This document shows, piece after piece, positions 53,161-61,540 of a DNA stretch of 64,000 nt. Below the pieces are notes generated by a model. That model was given only the letters and a program-made list of their open reading frames with translations, did no database searches and was not told the DNA's origin. The position numbers and the translations under genes were made by a program. The DNA comes from JAJEEA01 sp965243615 (GTDB lineage: Bacteria; Acidobacteriota; Vicinamibacteria; Vicinamibacterales; UBA8438). Location of the stretch: the NCBI GenBank assembly GCA_965243615.1, contig CBDEVO010000003.1:5332001-5396000 (forward strand). The letters run 5' to 3'. The stretch's first letter is position 1. Every line of letters starts with the position of its first letter.

Positions 53161-53946
53161 TCAACCGGCCACTGCCCGCCGGCGGTGGAACACCATGGCC
53201 GGCCGGCCGTCGGCCGCGCTCAGCCGCTCTACCCGCACCCCGAACACCGACGCCACGAGGTCGTCGTCGAGCACGTCCGTCGGCGGGCCCGCCGCCCGCA
53301 GGCGCCCGTCCTGCAGCACCGCGACGGTGTCGGCCCAGCGCGAGACGACGTTGAGATCGTGCAGCGCGAGGGCAATGGTCGCCCCGCCCCCGGCCAGCTC
53401 GCGCAGCAGCGTCAGAGTCTCGATGACGTGGTCGACGTCGAGGTTGGCGGTCGGCTCGTCGAGGAGGATCACGTTGGAGCCGGTGGCGAGGCTGCGCGCG
53501 ATGACCGCGCGCCGGCGCTCGCCCCCCGACAGCTCGGTGACGAGGCGGTCGGCGAGGTGCGACACGTCCGCACGCGCCATCGCCGCGGCGACGGCCGCGT
53601 CGTCGGCCGGGCCGGGGTCGTCGAACCGGCCCAGGTGGGGATGGCGCCCCATCGTCACCAGCTCGCGCACCGTGAACGGCACCTCCACGTGCGTGTCCTG
53701 CGGCACGAAGCTGATGCGCCGCGCCAGGAGCGGGCGCGAGAACCGCGACAGGTCCGTCGCATCGAGGCTGGCGCGGCCCCCGGTCGGCCTCCAGAGCCCC
53801 GCCATGAGGCGCAGCGCCGTCGACTTCCCCGCCCCGTTCGGACCGATGAGCGCGGTGATTCGCGCGGGCGCGGCCTCGACGCTGACGTCGCGCACGAGGT
53901 GCCGGGCCCCGATGCGGAGGCTGGCGCGCTCGAGCCGCAGGCTCAT
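53161..53946 (-). CDS. btuD: Corrinoid ABC importer, ATP-binding subunit (BtuD/FecE-like)
   Basis: 261 residues from ATG 53946 (ATGA overlap with the permease stop). Walker A GPNGAGKST, Q-loop SFVPQDTHVEVPFTV, signature ELSGGERRRAVIARSLA, Walker B VILLDEPTANLD and the H-loop ALHDLNVVSRWAD are complete. The pattern is that of FecCDE/BtuCD importers. Corrinoid specificity is inferred from the cobalamin riboswitch and adenosyltransferase in the same operon and the divergent cbiZ-cbiB. It is the last gene of the operon. Confidence 0.92.
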   Translation of the reverse strand: MSLRLERASLRIGARHLVRDVSVEAAPARITALIGPNGAGKSTALRLMAGLWRPTGGRASLDATDLSRFSRPLLARRISFVPQDTHVEVPFTVRELVTMGRHPHLGRFDDPGPADDAAVAAAMARADVSHLADRLVTELSGGERRRAVIARSLATGSNVILLDEPTANLDVDHVIETLTLLRELAGGGATIALALHDLNVVSRWADTVAVLQDGRLRAAGPPTDVLDDDLVASVFGVRVERLSAADGRPAMVFHRRRAVAG

Positions 53947-55127
53947 AGGGCGGCGGTCCCTCCCCGTTGCCGGCGCAGCAGGTAGAGGAAGAACGGCGCC
54001 CCGCAGGCGGCGGTGATGATGCCGAGCCGGATTTCGGTCGGCGGGTTGACGGTGCGGGCGAGCAGGTCGCAGACGATCAGGAAGAGCGCGCCGCCGAGCA
54101 TCGCCGCCGGCAGCAGGGTGCGGTGCGATGGTCCCAGCACGAGCCGCAGCATGTGCGGCACGATCAGGCCGACGAAGCCGATGACGCCGCTCACCGCCAC
54201 CGCCGCCCCGGTCAGCATCGCCGCCGTCGCCAGCATCGTCCGGCGCACCCGTTCGACGTCGACGCCGAGGCTTGCCGCGCTCTCCTCGCCGAGGAGCAGC
54301 AGGTCGAGGTCGCGCGTGTGCCAGCGCGCGGCCACCGCGCCCAGCGCGACCGGGGGCAGGCACATCCAGACGTGGGTCCAGGTGCGGTTGTCCAGCCCGC
54401 CCATCAGCCAGAAGACGACCTCGTTGGCGACCTGCCAGTTGACGACGCTGAGCGAGATGAGCAGCGTGGCGATGGCCGTCGACAGCGACCCGAGGGCGAT
54501 GCCGGCCAGCAGCAGCGTCGCGACCGGGGTGCGCCCGGCCCGGGTGGCGACGGTGTAGACGGTGGCGAGCGCGGCCAGCGCACCTGCGAAGGCGAACAGC
54601 GGGAGCCAGAAGACGGCCGCGGCCGCGAGCCCGCTCACGAACGTGACGACGGCGCCCAGCGCCGCCCCCTGGCTGATGCCGATGACGCTGGGCTCGGCGA
54701 GGGGGTTGCGGAACAGCCCCTGCATCTGCGTCCCCGCCACCGCGAGGGCGCCCCCCACCAGGGCCGCGACGACCACGCGCGGGGTGCGGATGAGCCAGAC
54801 GATGACCTGCTCGGCCTCGGAGATCTCCCCCAGGTCGATCCAGCCGGCGGGCAGGGTCCGCGCCGCGAGCACGCGGACGACGGTGCCCCAGGCGATGCCG
54901 GTGCTGCCGATGGCGATCGCCGCCACCACCGCCGCCGCGAGCAGGGCCGCCAGCAGCGGCAGGGCCGCCCAGGCGGCGCCGCGAACTCCGGGCCGGCGCT
55001 CGGTGTCGGTCACAGCGCCTCCGGATACACCGGCGCCGGGGACTCCCGGCCGGCGTTCGGTGACGGTCGCAGCGCCTCCGGATACAGCGGCGCCGCGGCC
55101 TCCCGGCCGGCGTTCGGTGTCGGTCAC
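53943..55127 (-). CDS. btuC: Corrinoid ABC importer permease (BtuC/FecCD family) with a duplicated N-terminus
   Basis: 394 residues from GTG 55127, or 356 from the inner GTG 55013. Ten-helix FecCD permease with LIRTPRVVVAALVGGALAVA, GLFRNPLAEPSVIGISQGAA and VGLIVPHMLRLVLGPSHR, all standard. The N-terminus repeats: T-D-T-E-R-R-P-G occurs at residues 2-9, a variant near 22-28 and again at 40-47, because a 57-bp segment is tandemly duplicated. The inner GTG, next to the first membrane helix (AALPLLAALLAAAVVAAIA), is probably the ancestral start. GTG 55127 overlaps the btuF stop (GTGA). Confidence 0.92.
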   Translation of the reverse strand: MTDTERRPGGRGAAVSGGAATVTERRPGVPGAGVSGGAVTDTERRPGVRGAAWAALPLLAALLAAAVVAAIAIGSTGIAWGTVVRVLAARTLPAGWIDLGEISEAEQVIVWLIRTPRVVVAALVGGALAVAGTQMQGLFRNPLAEPSVIGISQGAALGAVVTFVSGLAAAAVFWLPLFAFAGALAALATVYTVATRAGRTPVATLLLAGIALGSLSTAIATLLISLSVVNWQVANEVVFWLMGGLDNRTWTHVWMCLPPVALGAVAARWHTRDLDLLLLGEESAASLGVDVERVRRTMLATAAMLTGAAVAVSGVIGFVGLIVPHMLRLVLGPSHRTLLPAAMLGGALFLIVCDLLARTVNPPTEIRLGIITAACGAPFFLYLLRRQRGGTAAL

Positions 55128-55140
55128 GGCGCGTCCGGAT
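54974..55140. repeat. 57-bp tandem repeat spanning the btuF/btuC junction
   Basis: Full units start at 55011 and 55068, with partial units on both sides (the btuC coding side and, from 55125, the btuF end). Each carries the block CTCCGGATAC and GGCGTTCGGTG. The unit includes the stop-start overlap, so it multiplied start-codon regions in frame (19 codons per unit). Confidence 0.85.
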
Positions 55141-56122
55141 ACAGCGCGGCGGCCACCGTCTCGGTAAGGCCGGCCGCGTACTGTGACATGGTGATGAACT
55201 GCCGGTGGTCGATGACCAGCACCTGTCCGGCCCGACCCGCCGCGGTCACCGCCACCGCCGGATGGTCAAGGAGGCGCCGGCGCACGGCGGCCTCCTCGCC
55301 GGCGGGCGCGTCCGCGATGATCCAGTCCGGGTTCCAGGCCGCGATCTGCTCGGTCCCGATGGCGCCGTGCGGCCCGATGCCCTGCTCGGCCGCCACGTTC
55401 ACGGCGCCCAGCTCGGTCAGGATGTGGTCGAAGAGCGAGCCCGCGCCGAAGGTGCCGGAGAAGGCGACGTAGACCAGCACGCGCGGCGGCGGCGCCCCGG
55501 CGGGGCGGCGCGCCACCGCCGCCGCGATGCGGTCCCGGAACCGCCTGATGACCCGCTCGGCCGCTGGTTCCTCGCCGGTGAGTCGGCCCACGGTCTCCAG
55601 GCCCTCGGCGATCTGCGCGAAGTCCTCGTAGACCGTCAAGAGGCGGAACGTGGGAATGCCCGCGCCGCGCGCCAGCGCCACGTAGTCCGCGCGGGCGGTA
55701 TTCGACGCGATCAGCAGGTCGGGGCGACGTCGCAGGAGCGCCTCTGGCTCGCCGGCCACCGCGACGTCCATCCCGTCCACGACGTCCGCGACATAGCTGT
55801 AGCGCCGGTCGTGGGCGACCGCGCTGACCGCGGCGATGCGCGACCGGTCCACGACGGCGAACAGGAAGTGGTCGCTGACCAGCGCCTGCGACGCTATCCG
55901 CGACGGCGGCCGCGGCAACCGGAGCGCGTCGCCGGCGTGGTCGTGCACCGTGCGCGGGAACCCGGCCGGCGCGGCGGCGGTCTGTCTGGCGAGGTTCCGG
56001 CCGGCGCGCATGTCGGCGCTCCAGAGCCAGCCGGCCAGCAGCAGGGCGAGGCACAGCGCGACCTCGAGCACGGCCCGCAGCCGTCCGCGCGACAGAGATG
56101 ACAGAGGTATGGACAGCTTCAT
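55124..56122 (-). CDS. btuF: Corrinoid ABC importer, substrate-binding protein (BtuF-like)
   Basis: 332 residues. An N-terminal hydrophobic segment (AVLEVALCLALLLAGWLW) is a signal/anchor without a lipobox cysteine. The type III binding-protein fold follows: RTVHDHAGDALRLPRPPSRI, VVDGMDVAVAGEPEALLRRR, PDLLIASNTARADYVALARG, FRLLTVYEDFAQIAEGLETV and the second lobe from VLVYVAFSGTFGAGSLFDHI. It delivers the corrinoid to the BtuC-like permease. It starts 4 bases after the adenosyltransferase stop, and its TGA overlaps btuC. Confidence 0.88.
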   Translation of the reverse strand: MKLSIPLSSLSRGRLRAVLEVALCLALLLAGWLWSADMRAGRNLARQTAAAPAGFPRTVHDHAGDALRLPRPPSRIASQALVSDHFLFAVVDRSRIAAVSAVAHDRRYSYVADVVDGMDVAVAGEPEALLRRRPDLLIASNTARADYVALARGAGIPTFRLLTVYEDFAQIAEGLETVGRLTGEEPAAERVIRRFRDRIAAAVARRPAGAPPPRVLVYVAFSGTFGAGSLFDHILTELGAVNVAAEQGIGPHGAIGTEQIAAWNPDWIIADAPAGEEAAVRRRLLDHPAVAVTAAGRAGQVLVIDHRQFITMSQYAAGLTETVAAALYPDAP

Positions 56123-56126
56123 CGGC

Positions 56127-56702
56127 TCACCACGCGCGCGACCACTTCGGGCCGCCCGCCTCTCCGGTCCGCAGGGCCGCGTCGGCGCCCGCCTCGACCT
56201 CGATCTGCCGGCCGAGAATCCACAGCAGGTCGGAGAGCCGGTTCAGGTACGCCAGCAGGTCGGCGCCGACCTTCTCCCCCGACTCCGCGAGCTGCACCAC
56301 CCGCCGCTCCGCCCGGCGGCACACCGCCCGCGCGACATCGAGGGCCGCCGACGCGGCGTGCTCGCCGGGAATCGCCCAGTCGCCGAGCACGCCCTCGATG
56401 GCCTCGACGCGCCGCACCTCGGCCGTGAGCCGCTCGACCATCGCGGCGGTGACGGCGGGGGCCTGGCCGGGCCGGGGGACGGGGGTCGCCAGCTCGCCGC
56501 CGACCGCGAACAGCTCGCGCTGGATGCTCTTGAGCAACTCCCCCACCCCGCCGTCCTCGCACAACGCACGGGCGAGGCCGATCTGGCTGTTCAGCTCGTC
56601 GACCGCCCCGTAGGCCTCGACGCGCAGCGACGCCTTCGAGGCCCGCGCGCCGCCCACCAGCCCCGTCTCGCCGCGGTCTCCGTGTTTGGTGACTATGCTC
56701 AT
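56127..56702 (-). CDS. pduO: Cob(I)alamin adenosyltransferase, PduO type
   Basis: 191 residues from ATG 56702. TKHGDRGETGLVGGARASKA binds ATP, VEAYGAVDELNSQIGLARAL and RAVCRRAERRVVQLAE follow with the conserved Arg residues, and YLNRLSDLLWILGRQIE closes the five-helix bundle. The enzyme transfers the 5'-deoxyadenosyl group of ATP to Co(I) corrinoids. As the first gene after the cobalamin riboswitch it is under B12 control, together with the importer. The C-terminal tail GGPKWSRAW is short, as in minimal PduO. Confidence 0.95.
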   Translation of the reverse strand: MSIVTKHGDRGETGLVGGARASKASLRVEAYGAVDELNSQIGLARALCEDGGVGELLKSIQRELFAVGGELATPVPRPGQAPAVTAAMVERLTAEVRRVEAIEGVLGDWAIPGEHAASAALDVARAVCRRAERRVVQLAESGEKVGADLLAYLNRLSDLLWILGRQIEVEAGADAALRTGEAGGPKWSRAW

Positions 56703-57064
56703 GTCGATGTCTCCGCTGCCGCTCCTGTCGCGTCCGGCAGGCCGCCGCGGCTCCGCGTATGATGTGCAGCGCACCGGATCGCGCGCCGCGCTCGGCGCAT
56801 CGCCGCCGCCCGATGCCCGGCCGTCTCCGCCCCGCGCGGTCGGGACGGGCGCACAGGCGACCCTTCCGCGAACGCGGGGGCCACGGCTACCGATGGAAAT
56901 GTCTGACTACCAACTCGCGGGATACCGGCTCGTCACCCGGGCGACGAGCGGCACGCAAGCAGTGCGACGAGCCATGACAGGCGGGAACCTCCTTTCGGCG
57001 TGTCCACGCGCCGAATTCGGCGGACCGGCAGGCCGGACCGCGGGGTTGTGCAACCCTCCCGTCG
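56703..57064 (-). other. Leader region between the cobalamin riboswitch and the adenosyltransferase gene
   Basis: About 360 bases of leader separate the aptamer from ATG 56702. The region holds a GGGTTG/CAACCC hairpin (about 57044-57057), a strong Shine-Dalgarno AAAGGAGG (56988-56995) and a possible 22-codon ORF. No protein family is recognised. Confidence 0.5.
56907..56975 (-). CDS. Possible 22-codon leader ORF downstream of the cobalamin riboswitch
   Basis: ATG 56975 to TAG ending at 56907 encodes MARRTACVPLVARVTSRYPA then SW. AAAGGAGG lies 12 bases upstream, the best ribosome site in the leader, and a CCGCCT stretch beside it can mask the GGAGG. Position in the expression-platform region suggests a leader peptide whose translation couples the riboswitch to the operon. 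No homology can be claimed. Confidence 0.35.
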   Translation of the reverse strand: MARRTACVPLVARVTSRYPASW

Positions 57065-57298
57065 ATCGGTCTCCTGACTCGCGGATCAACGCGGAACGGC
57101 AAGGTCTTCCCATGCCTGCGCGACCTTCGGGTCGCCCTGGGAGTCTCGCTGGCGCGAAGCTCCCGCGGCCCATTCGCCGCGCCCAGCACAGTGACCGGCG
57201 CCCATCGGCGCCCGCGTGCCGCCCGCTCCCCGCTTACAGTGGCGGGACCGTGTGGGATTCTCACCCACTTCCCGGAATCGTCGGGAGCAGAGCTGTCG
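57065..57298 (-). promoter_or_regulatory. Cobalamin (B12) riboswitch controlling the pduO-btuFCD operon
   Basis: On the minus strand the aptamer reads from about 57298: GGGAAGTGGGTGAGAATCCC, then the invariant CGCCACTGTAAGCGGG, then near the 3' side CATGGGAAG and finally GAGTCAGGAGACCGATC (consensus GAGCCAGGAGACC). These are the diagnostic boxes of the cobalamin aptamer in the right order. A -10 TATACT at 57305-57310 (minus strand) places the transcription start right at the aptamer, so it belongs to the leftward operon. Bound adenosylcobalamin should lower expression. The mechanism (terminator or masked ribosome site) is not clear. Confidence 0.93.
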
Positions 57299-57304
57299 CC
57301 CGGC

Positions 57305-57310
57305 AGTATA
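57305..57310 (-). promoter_or_regulatory. -10 element of the riboswitch-led operon
   Basis: TATACT on the minus strand, about 7 bases before the aptamer. The -35 (GCGGCA, 57328-57333) is weak. Confidence 0.5.
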
Positions 57311-57581
57311 GCACCTCGACACGCCTCTGCCGCAGGGGCGTCGACGGACGTCGGCTCCGCCCGGCCGCAACGCCCGGGCGCGGCGCCCTCTGGCCGGGGA
57401 GCCCGGCACCGGCGACCGACTACGCGCCCCGTCCGACCGCGTCGACCCGCGGAGCCGCGAGGCTTCGCCGGCACCCGTTCCCCCGGTCTTGGTCGTCACG
57501 CCTTGCCGCTCCGCCGCCATCCCGCTCGCTGGCAGCCGAGACGGCGCCGGGGCGACGCGGGGCTTCACCACCGGTCGGCCG

Positions 57582-58769
57582 ATGACCGCGGCCGAACGAC
57601 ACGCGGTGTCCGACGTGCTCCTGCAGACCAACCTGTTCGCGGGCCGGCGGGCCGGGCGCTTCCTCCTCGTCGAGCTGCTGGCGCCGCACCGCGTCGTCAG
57701 CACCTCCGCCGTGTGCGGCGGGCAGCGCGAGGACGTGTCGTTTCTCGTCAACCACCAGAGCTGCGAGGCGGCGGGCGACGCTGCCCGCTACGAGCACATC
57801 GCGCGGCTCGGGCCCGCGGCGTACCATGCGGCTGCCTGCGCCGAGATCGGCGTTCCCCCCGACCGTACCGCGCTAATGGGCACCGCCGCCAACATGGCTT
57901 ACGCCGCCCGGGGCTCCGCCGCCTTCGAGGAGCTCCGGGTCGACGCGTTCGCGACCGCCGGGGTCGCCGGCAACGCGGCCCGCGCCGGCGACCCCGCGCG
58001 CTGGATGGAAGACGCGGACGGGCACTGGCGACAGGTTGAGGCCGAGGGCGCCGGCGACCCGGCCGCCGAGGCGGCGCCGCGCGAAGGAACCATCAACGTC
58101 ATCCTGCTGCTCGACTGCCCGGTCACCGCGGCCGCCCAGGCGCGGGCGGCGGTCACGCTGACCGAGGCGAAGTCGGCGGCCCTGGCCGAGCTGGCCGCCC
58201 CCAGCCGGTACTCGCCCACCATCGCCACCGGGACCGGCACCGACCAGTTCTGCCTCGCCGCGCCGCTCGATCCGGACCGGCCGCCGCGGACCGCGACCGG
58301 CCCCCACGCCAAGCTCGGGGAGCTCATCGGCCGGGCCGTGATGCAGGCGGTCAAGGAGGCGTTGCGCTGGCAGAACGGGCTCGAGCCCTCCCTGACGCGC
58401 GGGCTGTTCCATGCCCTCGGACGCTTCGGGGTGACCGAGCCGCGCGCGCTCGCGCGCCTCGCCGAGCTGCTGCCGCCCGAGCACTACGCGCTGCTCGACC
58501 GCAACCGACACGCGGTGTTCTACGAGCCCGGCGTCGCCGCCGCCGCCTACGCGCTCGCCGCCGTGCTCGACCGCGCGGCGTTCGGCACTCTGCCCCCGGG
58601 CGCGGCCGGCGAGGCGCTGCGGCAGCAGGCCGCGTGTCTCGCCTGCGCGCTCGCCGCCCGCCCCCTCGACTGGCCGTCGTTCCGCGCGCAACTCGCGCGG
58701 GTTCCCGACGATCCGGTCGAGCTGGTGCTGCGCGCGCTCGCCACCGGCTGGAGCGCCAAGTGGACCTGA
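57582..58769 (+). CDS. cbiZ: Adenosylcobinamide amidohydrolase with a C-terminal extension
   Basis: 395 residues from ATG 57582 (the frame opens at 57489). RFLLVELLAPHRVVSTSAVC then GGQREDVSFLVNHQSCE, YAARGSAAFEELRVDAFATA, and EGTINVILLLDCPVTAAAQA then TEAKSAALAEL and GTGTDQFCLAAPL form the CbiZ domain (about 1-240). CbiZ removes the aminopropanol side chain of imported cobinamides to give cobyric acid, allowing remodelling of foreign corrinoids. Some 150 further residues (from ELIGRAVMQAVKEALRWQNG) have no assignment. It is divergent from the riboswitch-led importer and overlaps cbiB by 10 bases. Confidence 0.9.
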   Translation: MTAAERHAVSDVLLQTNLFAGRRAGRFLLVELLAPHRVVSTSAVCGGQREDVSFLVNHQSCEAAGDAARYEHIARLGPAAYHAAACAEIGVPPDRTALMGTAANMAYAARGSAAFEELRVDAFATAGVAGNAARAGDPARWMEDADGHWRQVEAEGAGDPAAEAAPREGTINVILLLDCPVTAAAQARAAVTLTEAKSAALAELAAPSRYSPTIATGTGTDQFCLAAPLDPDRPPRTATGPHAKLGELIGRAVMQAVKEALRWQNGLEPSLTRGLFHALGRFGVTEPRALARLAELLPPEHYALLDRNRHAVFYEPGVAAAAYALAAVLDRAAFGTLPPGAAGEALRQQAACLACALAARPLDWPSFRAQLARVPDDPVELVLRALATGWSAKWT

Positions 58770-59746
58770 GCCCGCTGCTGCCGCGCGCCGACCTGCTCGT
58801 GGGGGCGGCCGCGCTCGACTGGGCGCTGGGCGATCCCGTCTACCGCGGCCATCCCGTGCGGCTGATGGGGGCGTCGCTCGCCGCGTGCGAGCGCATGCTG
58901 CGCGCCGCGGGGTGCGACGGCCGCGCCGGCGGCTGCCTGCTCTTCCTGCTGCTCGGCGGCCTGTGGGTGGGCGGCCTCTCGCTCGCGCTGCTCGGCGCGG
59001 GACGGCTGCACCCCGCGGCCAGCGCCGCCCTGCACCTGTTCGTGCTCTACAGCCTGCTCGCCCTCGGCGACCTGCTCGCCCACGGCGCCGCCGTCGACCG
59101 CGCCGCGACCGCGGGAGACCTGCCGGCGGCGCGTCGGGCCGTTGCGCGGCTGGTCGGTCGCGACGTCGACCGCATGGACGCCGCCGCCTGCCGGCGCGCC
59201 GCCATCGAGAGCCTCGCCGAGAACCTCGTCGACGGCGTCGTGTCCCCCATCGCCTGGTACGCGGTCCTGGGCGTGCCGGGCCTCGTGCTCTGCAAGGTCG
59301 TCAGCACCATGGACTCGATGGTCGGCTACCGGACGCCGCGCTACCTGCGGTTCGGGTGGTGCGGCGCGCGCCTCGACGACGCCGTGCAGGCGGCGCCGGC
59401 CCGCGCGACGTGGCTCCTGATCGCGCTCGCCGCCGGCGCGCTCCCAGGTTGCTCGGGCCGGGGGGCCCTGGCGACGGGCTGGCGGCAGCACGCCGTCGTG
59501 CCCGGACCGAACCCCGGCTGGAGCGAAGCGGCCATGGCCGGCGCCCTCGCGCGCCGCCTCGCCGGCCCCATTCGGCTCGGGGGCCGGCTCGTCAACGAGA
59601 TCTGGCTCGGCGACCCGGCCGCCACCCCCGCCGGAACGGCGGTCGACTACCGGCGGGCGCGCGCGGTCGTCTGCCTCGCCACCGCGCTCACGCTCACCGC
59701 TGCCGCCGGCGGCATCTGGTTGGCGCAGACGGCCGCCGCGCCGTGA
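58760..59746 (+). CDS. cbiB: Adenosylcobinamide-phosphate synthase (CbiB/CobD)
   Basis: 328 residues from GTG 58760. Membrane protein with LLVGAAALDWALGDP then HPVRLMG at the N-terminus, AIESLAENLVDGVVSPIAWY, and VVSTMDSMVGYRTPRYLRFG then WCGARLDDAV, all family signatures. It attaches aminopropanol (phosphate) to cobyric acid. Together CbiZ and CbiB open and reclose the nucleotide-loop attachment point, exactly what a corrinoid salvager needs after import by BtuFCD. The stop TGA lies inside a direct repeat. Other loop-assembly genes (cobU, cobS, cobT) are not in the window. Confidence 0.94.
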   Translation: MDLSPLLPRADLLVGAAALDWALGDPVYRGHPVRLMGASLAACERMLRAAGCDGRAGGCLLFLLLGGLWVGGLSLALLGAGRLHPAASAALHLFVLYSLLALGDLLAHGAAVDRAATAGDLPAARRAVARLVGRDVDRMDAAACRRAAIESLAENLVDGVVSPIAWYAVLGVPGLVLCKVVSTMDSMVGYRTPRYLRFGWCGARLDDAVQAAPARATWLLIALAAGALPGCSGRGALATGWRQHAVVPGPNPGWSEAAMAGALARRLAGPIRLGGRLVNEIWLGDPAATPAGTAVDYRRARAVVCLATALTLTAAAGGIWLAQTAAAP

Positions 59747-59849
59747 TCGCACACCCTGCTCCGCCCCGTCGGCGGGCTCCCCCCGGGGACGGCCGGCCGC
59801 GACTTCACGGCGTCGTGATCGCACACCCTGCTCCGCCCCGTCGGTGGGC
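59742..59849 (+). repeat. Direct repeat of 36 bp, period 72 bp, at the cbiB stop codon
   Basis: 59742-59777 and 59814-59849 differ at one base. The first copy includes the cbiB TGA (59744-59746). It is part of a 392-base gap without genes (59747-60138). The rest holds only a weak extended -10 (TGATACCAT, about 59978-59986) before the helicase gene. Confidence 0.85.
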
Positions 59850-60138
59850 GGCCGACGGGGCCGCCGGTCGACGGCAACGCAGGACCGCCGTCTTCGGCCT
59901 CGAGCGTTACGCGAGGGCGGAGAGAGCGGGCCCTGCGTCGACGGTCGGACGCAAGTTCGCGCCGCGGTCCGCACCCGTGATACCATGGCCGTCGAATCGC
60001 GAGCAGGTTTTCTCCACCCGGAAGCCCCGCTCAGAGTAGCGGGTATCGCTTGGCGGCGGCCAGGCCTCCCTCCTCCAGGATTCTCTCGACAGCCGCCCTC
60101 CATGCCGGCGGGCGCCGACCACTGGGGTTCCGCGCAGG

Positions 60139-61446
60139 GTGAGCGCGGGCTCAGGAGCACCGATACAGATGACCTTCGCCGAGCTGGGCCTCCGCCCGGA
60201 ACTCGTCCGCGCCGTGGGCGGCGCGGGCTACGCCACCCCCACCCCGATACAGGAACGCGGCATCCCTCTGGCGCTGGAGGGACGGGACCTCATCGCCTGC
60301 GCCCAGACCGGCACCGGTAAGACCGCGGCGTTTCTCCTCCCGATCCTGCACCGGCTCTCCGGCGCGCCGCCGGCACGGCCCCCGCGCGCGCTCGTGGTCA
60401 CCCCGACCCGCGAGCTGGCCGCGCAGATCGGCGAGATGGCCGCGCAGTACGGGGCGCACCTGCGCGTGCGCAGCGCCGTCATCTTCGGGGGCGTCGGCAT
60501 GGAGCCGCAGACCCGCCGCCTGCGCCGCGGGCTCGACCTGCTCATCGCCACGCCGGGGCGGCTGCTCGACCATCTGCGCCAGGGGCACGCGCAGCTCGGC
60601 CAAGTCGAGACCGTCGTGCTCGACGAGGCGGACCGCATGCTCGACATGGGCTTCCTGCCCGACGTGCGACGGATCCTCGGCGCGCTCCCCGCGACGCGCC
60701 AGAACCTGTTCTTCTCGGCCACGATGCCGGACGAGATCGAGGACCTGATTCGCCGCACGACCAACGACCCCGCGATGCTGGAGGTCGCGCGCCGCGCGAC
60801 GCCGGTCGGCGCCGTCAGCCAGATCGTCCACCCCGTGGCCGCGACCGGCAAGAAGGAGCTCCTCGCGTGGCTGCTCCGAAAGCCGGAAATGGGACAGACC
60901 CTCGTCTTCACCCGCACGAAGGCGCGGGCCAACCAGTTGGCGAAGCGCCTCGACAGATCGGGGCGCCGCGTCGCGGCCATTCACGGGAACAAGAGCCAGA
61001 GCGCACGAACGCGCGCCCTGGCCGGCTTCCGCGACGGGCGCATCGACACCCTCGTCGCCACCGACATCGCGGCGCGCGGGATCGACGTCGACCGCATCAG
61101 CCACGTCGTGAACTTCGACCTGCCCACCGTGCCCGAGGACTACGTGCACCGCATCGGGCGCACGGGCCGGGCCGGGGCGAGCGGCCACGCCATCTCGCTG
61201 GCCGCCCCCGAGGAACGGCCGCAGCTCATCGCCATCGAGCGGCTCGTGGGGCGCGCGATCCCGAAGGAGATCGTGCCGGGGTTCGCACCCGCCGACGCGC
61301 CGGCCCCACCGCCCGGCGCGTCGCGACCGCGGTCCCACTCGTCCCGGCCGGGCGGAGGACACCGCCGTCGATCCGCGCCGGGGCCCGGCCGTCCCGGCGG
61401 GCGCGGGGCCCGCGCCGCGGCAGCGCGCCGCGGCGCGTCACACTGA
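60139..61446 (+). CDS. rhlE: DEAD-box ATP-dependent RNA helicase, RhlE-like
   Basis: 435 residues from GTG 60139; ATG 60169 gives a start closer to the domain. Q motif (YATPTPIQ), motif I AQTGTGKT, PTRELA, GG, TPGR, VLDEADRMLDMGF (DEAD), SAT, VFTRTKARAN, ATDIAARGID and HRIGRTGR are all intact. The C-terminal 50 residues are Pro/Arg/Gly/Ser rich, a basic RNA-binding tail as in RhlE. It unwinds RNA duplexes in ribosome assembly or mRNA decay. A roughly 290-base non-coding leader precedes it, as is usual for cold-induced helicases, but regulation is not shown. Confidence 0.93.
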   Translation: MSAGSGAPIQMTFAELGLRPELVRAVGGAGYATPTPIQERGIPLALEGRDLIACAQTGTGKTAAFLLPILHRLSGAPPARPPRALVVTPTRELAAQIGEMAAQYGAHLRVRSAVIFGGVGMEPQTRRLRRGLDLLIATPGRLLDHLRQGHAQLGQVETVVLDEADRMLDMGFLPDVRRILGALPATRQNLFFSATMPDEIEDLIRRTTNDPAMLEVARRATPVGAVSQIVHPVAATGKKELLAWLLRKPEMGQTLVFTRTKARANQLAKRLDRSGRRVAAIHGNKSQSARTRALAGFRDGRIDTLVATDIAARGIDVDRISHVVNFDLPTVPEDYVHRIGRTGRAGASGHAISLAAPEERPQLIAIERLVGRAIPKEIVPGFAPADAPAPPPGASRPRSHSSRPGGGHRRRSAPGPGRPGGRGARAAAARRGASH

Positions 61447-61540
61447 CCGCCAATCGTCGGCGGGCGACCTTGCGGTGGCGTTGGAGGCTTCGACGGCGCG
61501 AAGATCTCTGCGCCGCGAGGATGGCCACCTGACGAACTCT

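Noticed and set aside
57489..57581. Longer N-terminus for CbiZ from 57489
   Set aside because: The added residues are unlike the family and overlap probable promoter sequence; ATG 57582 fits better.
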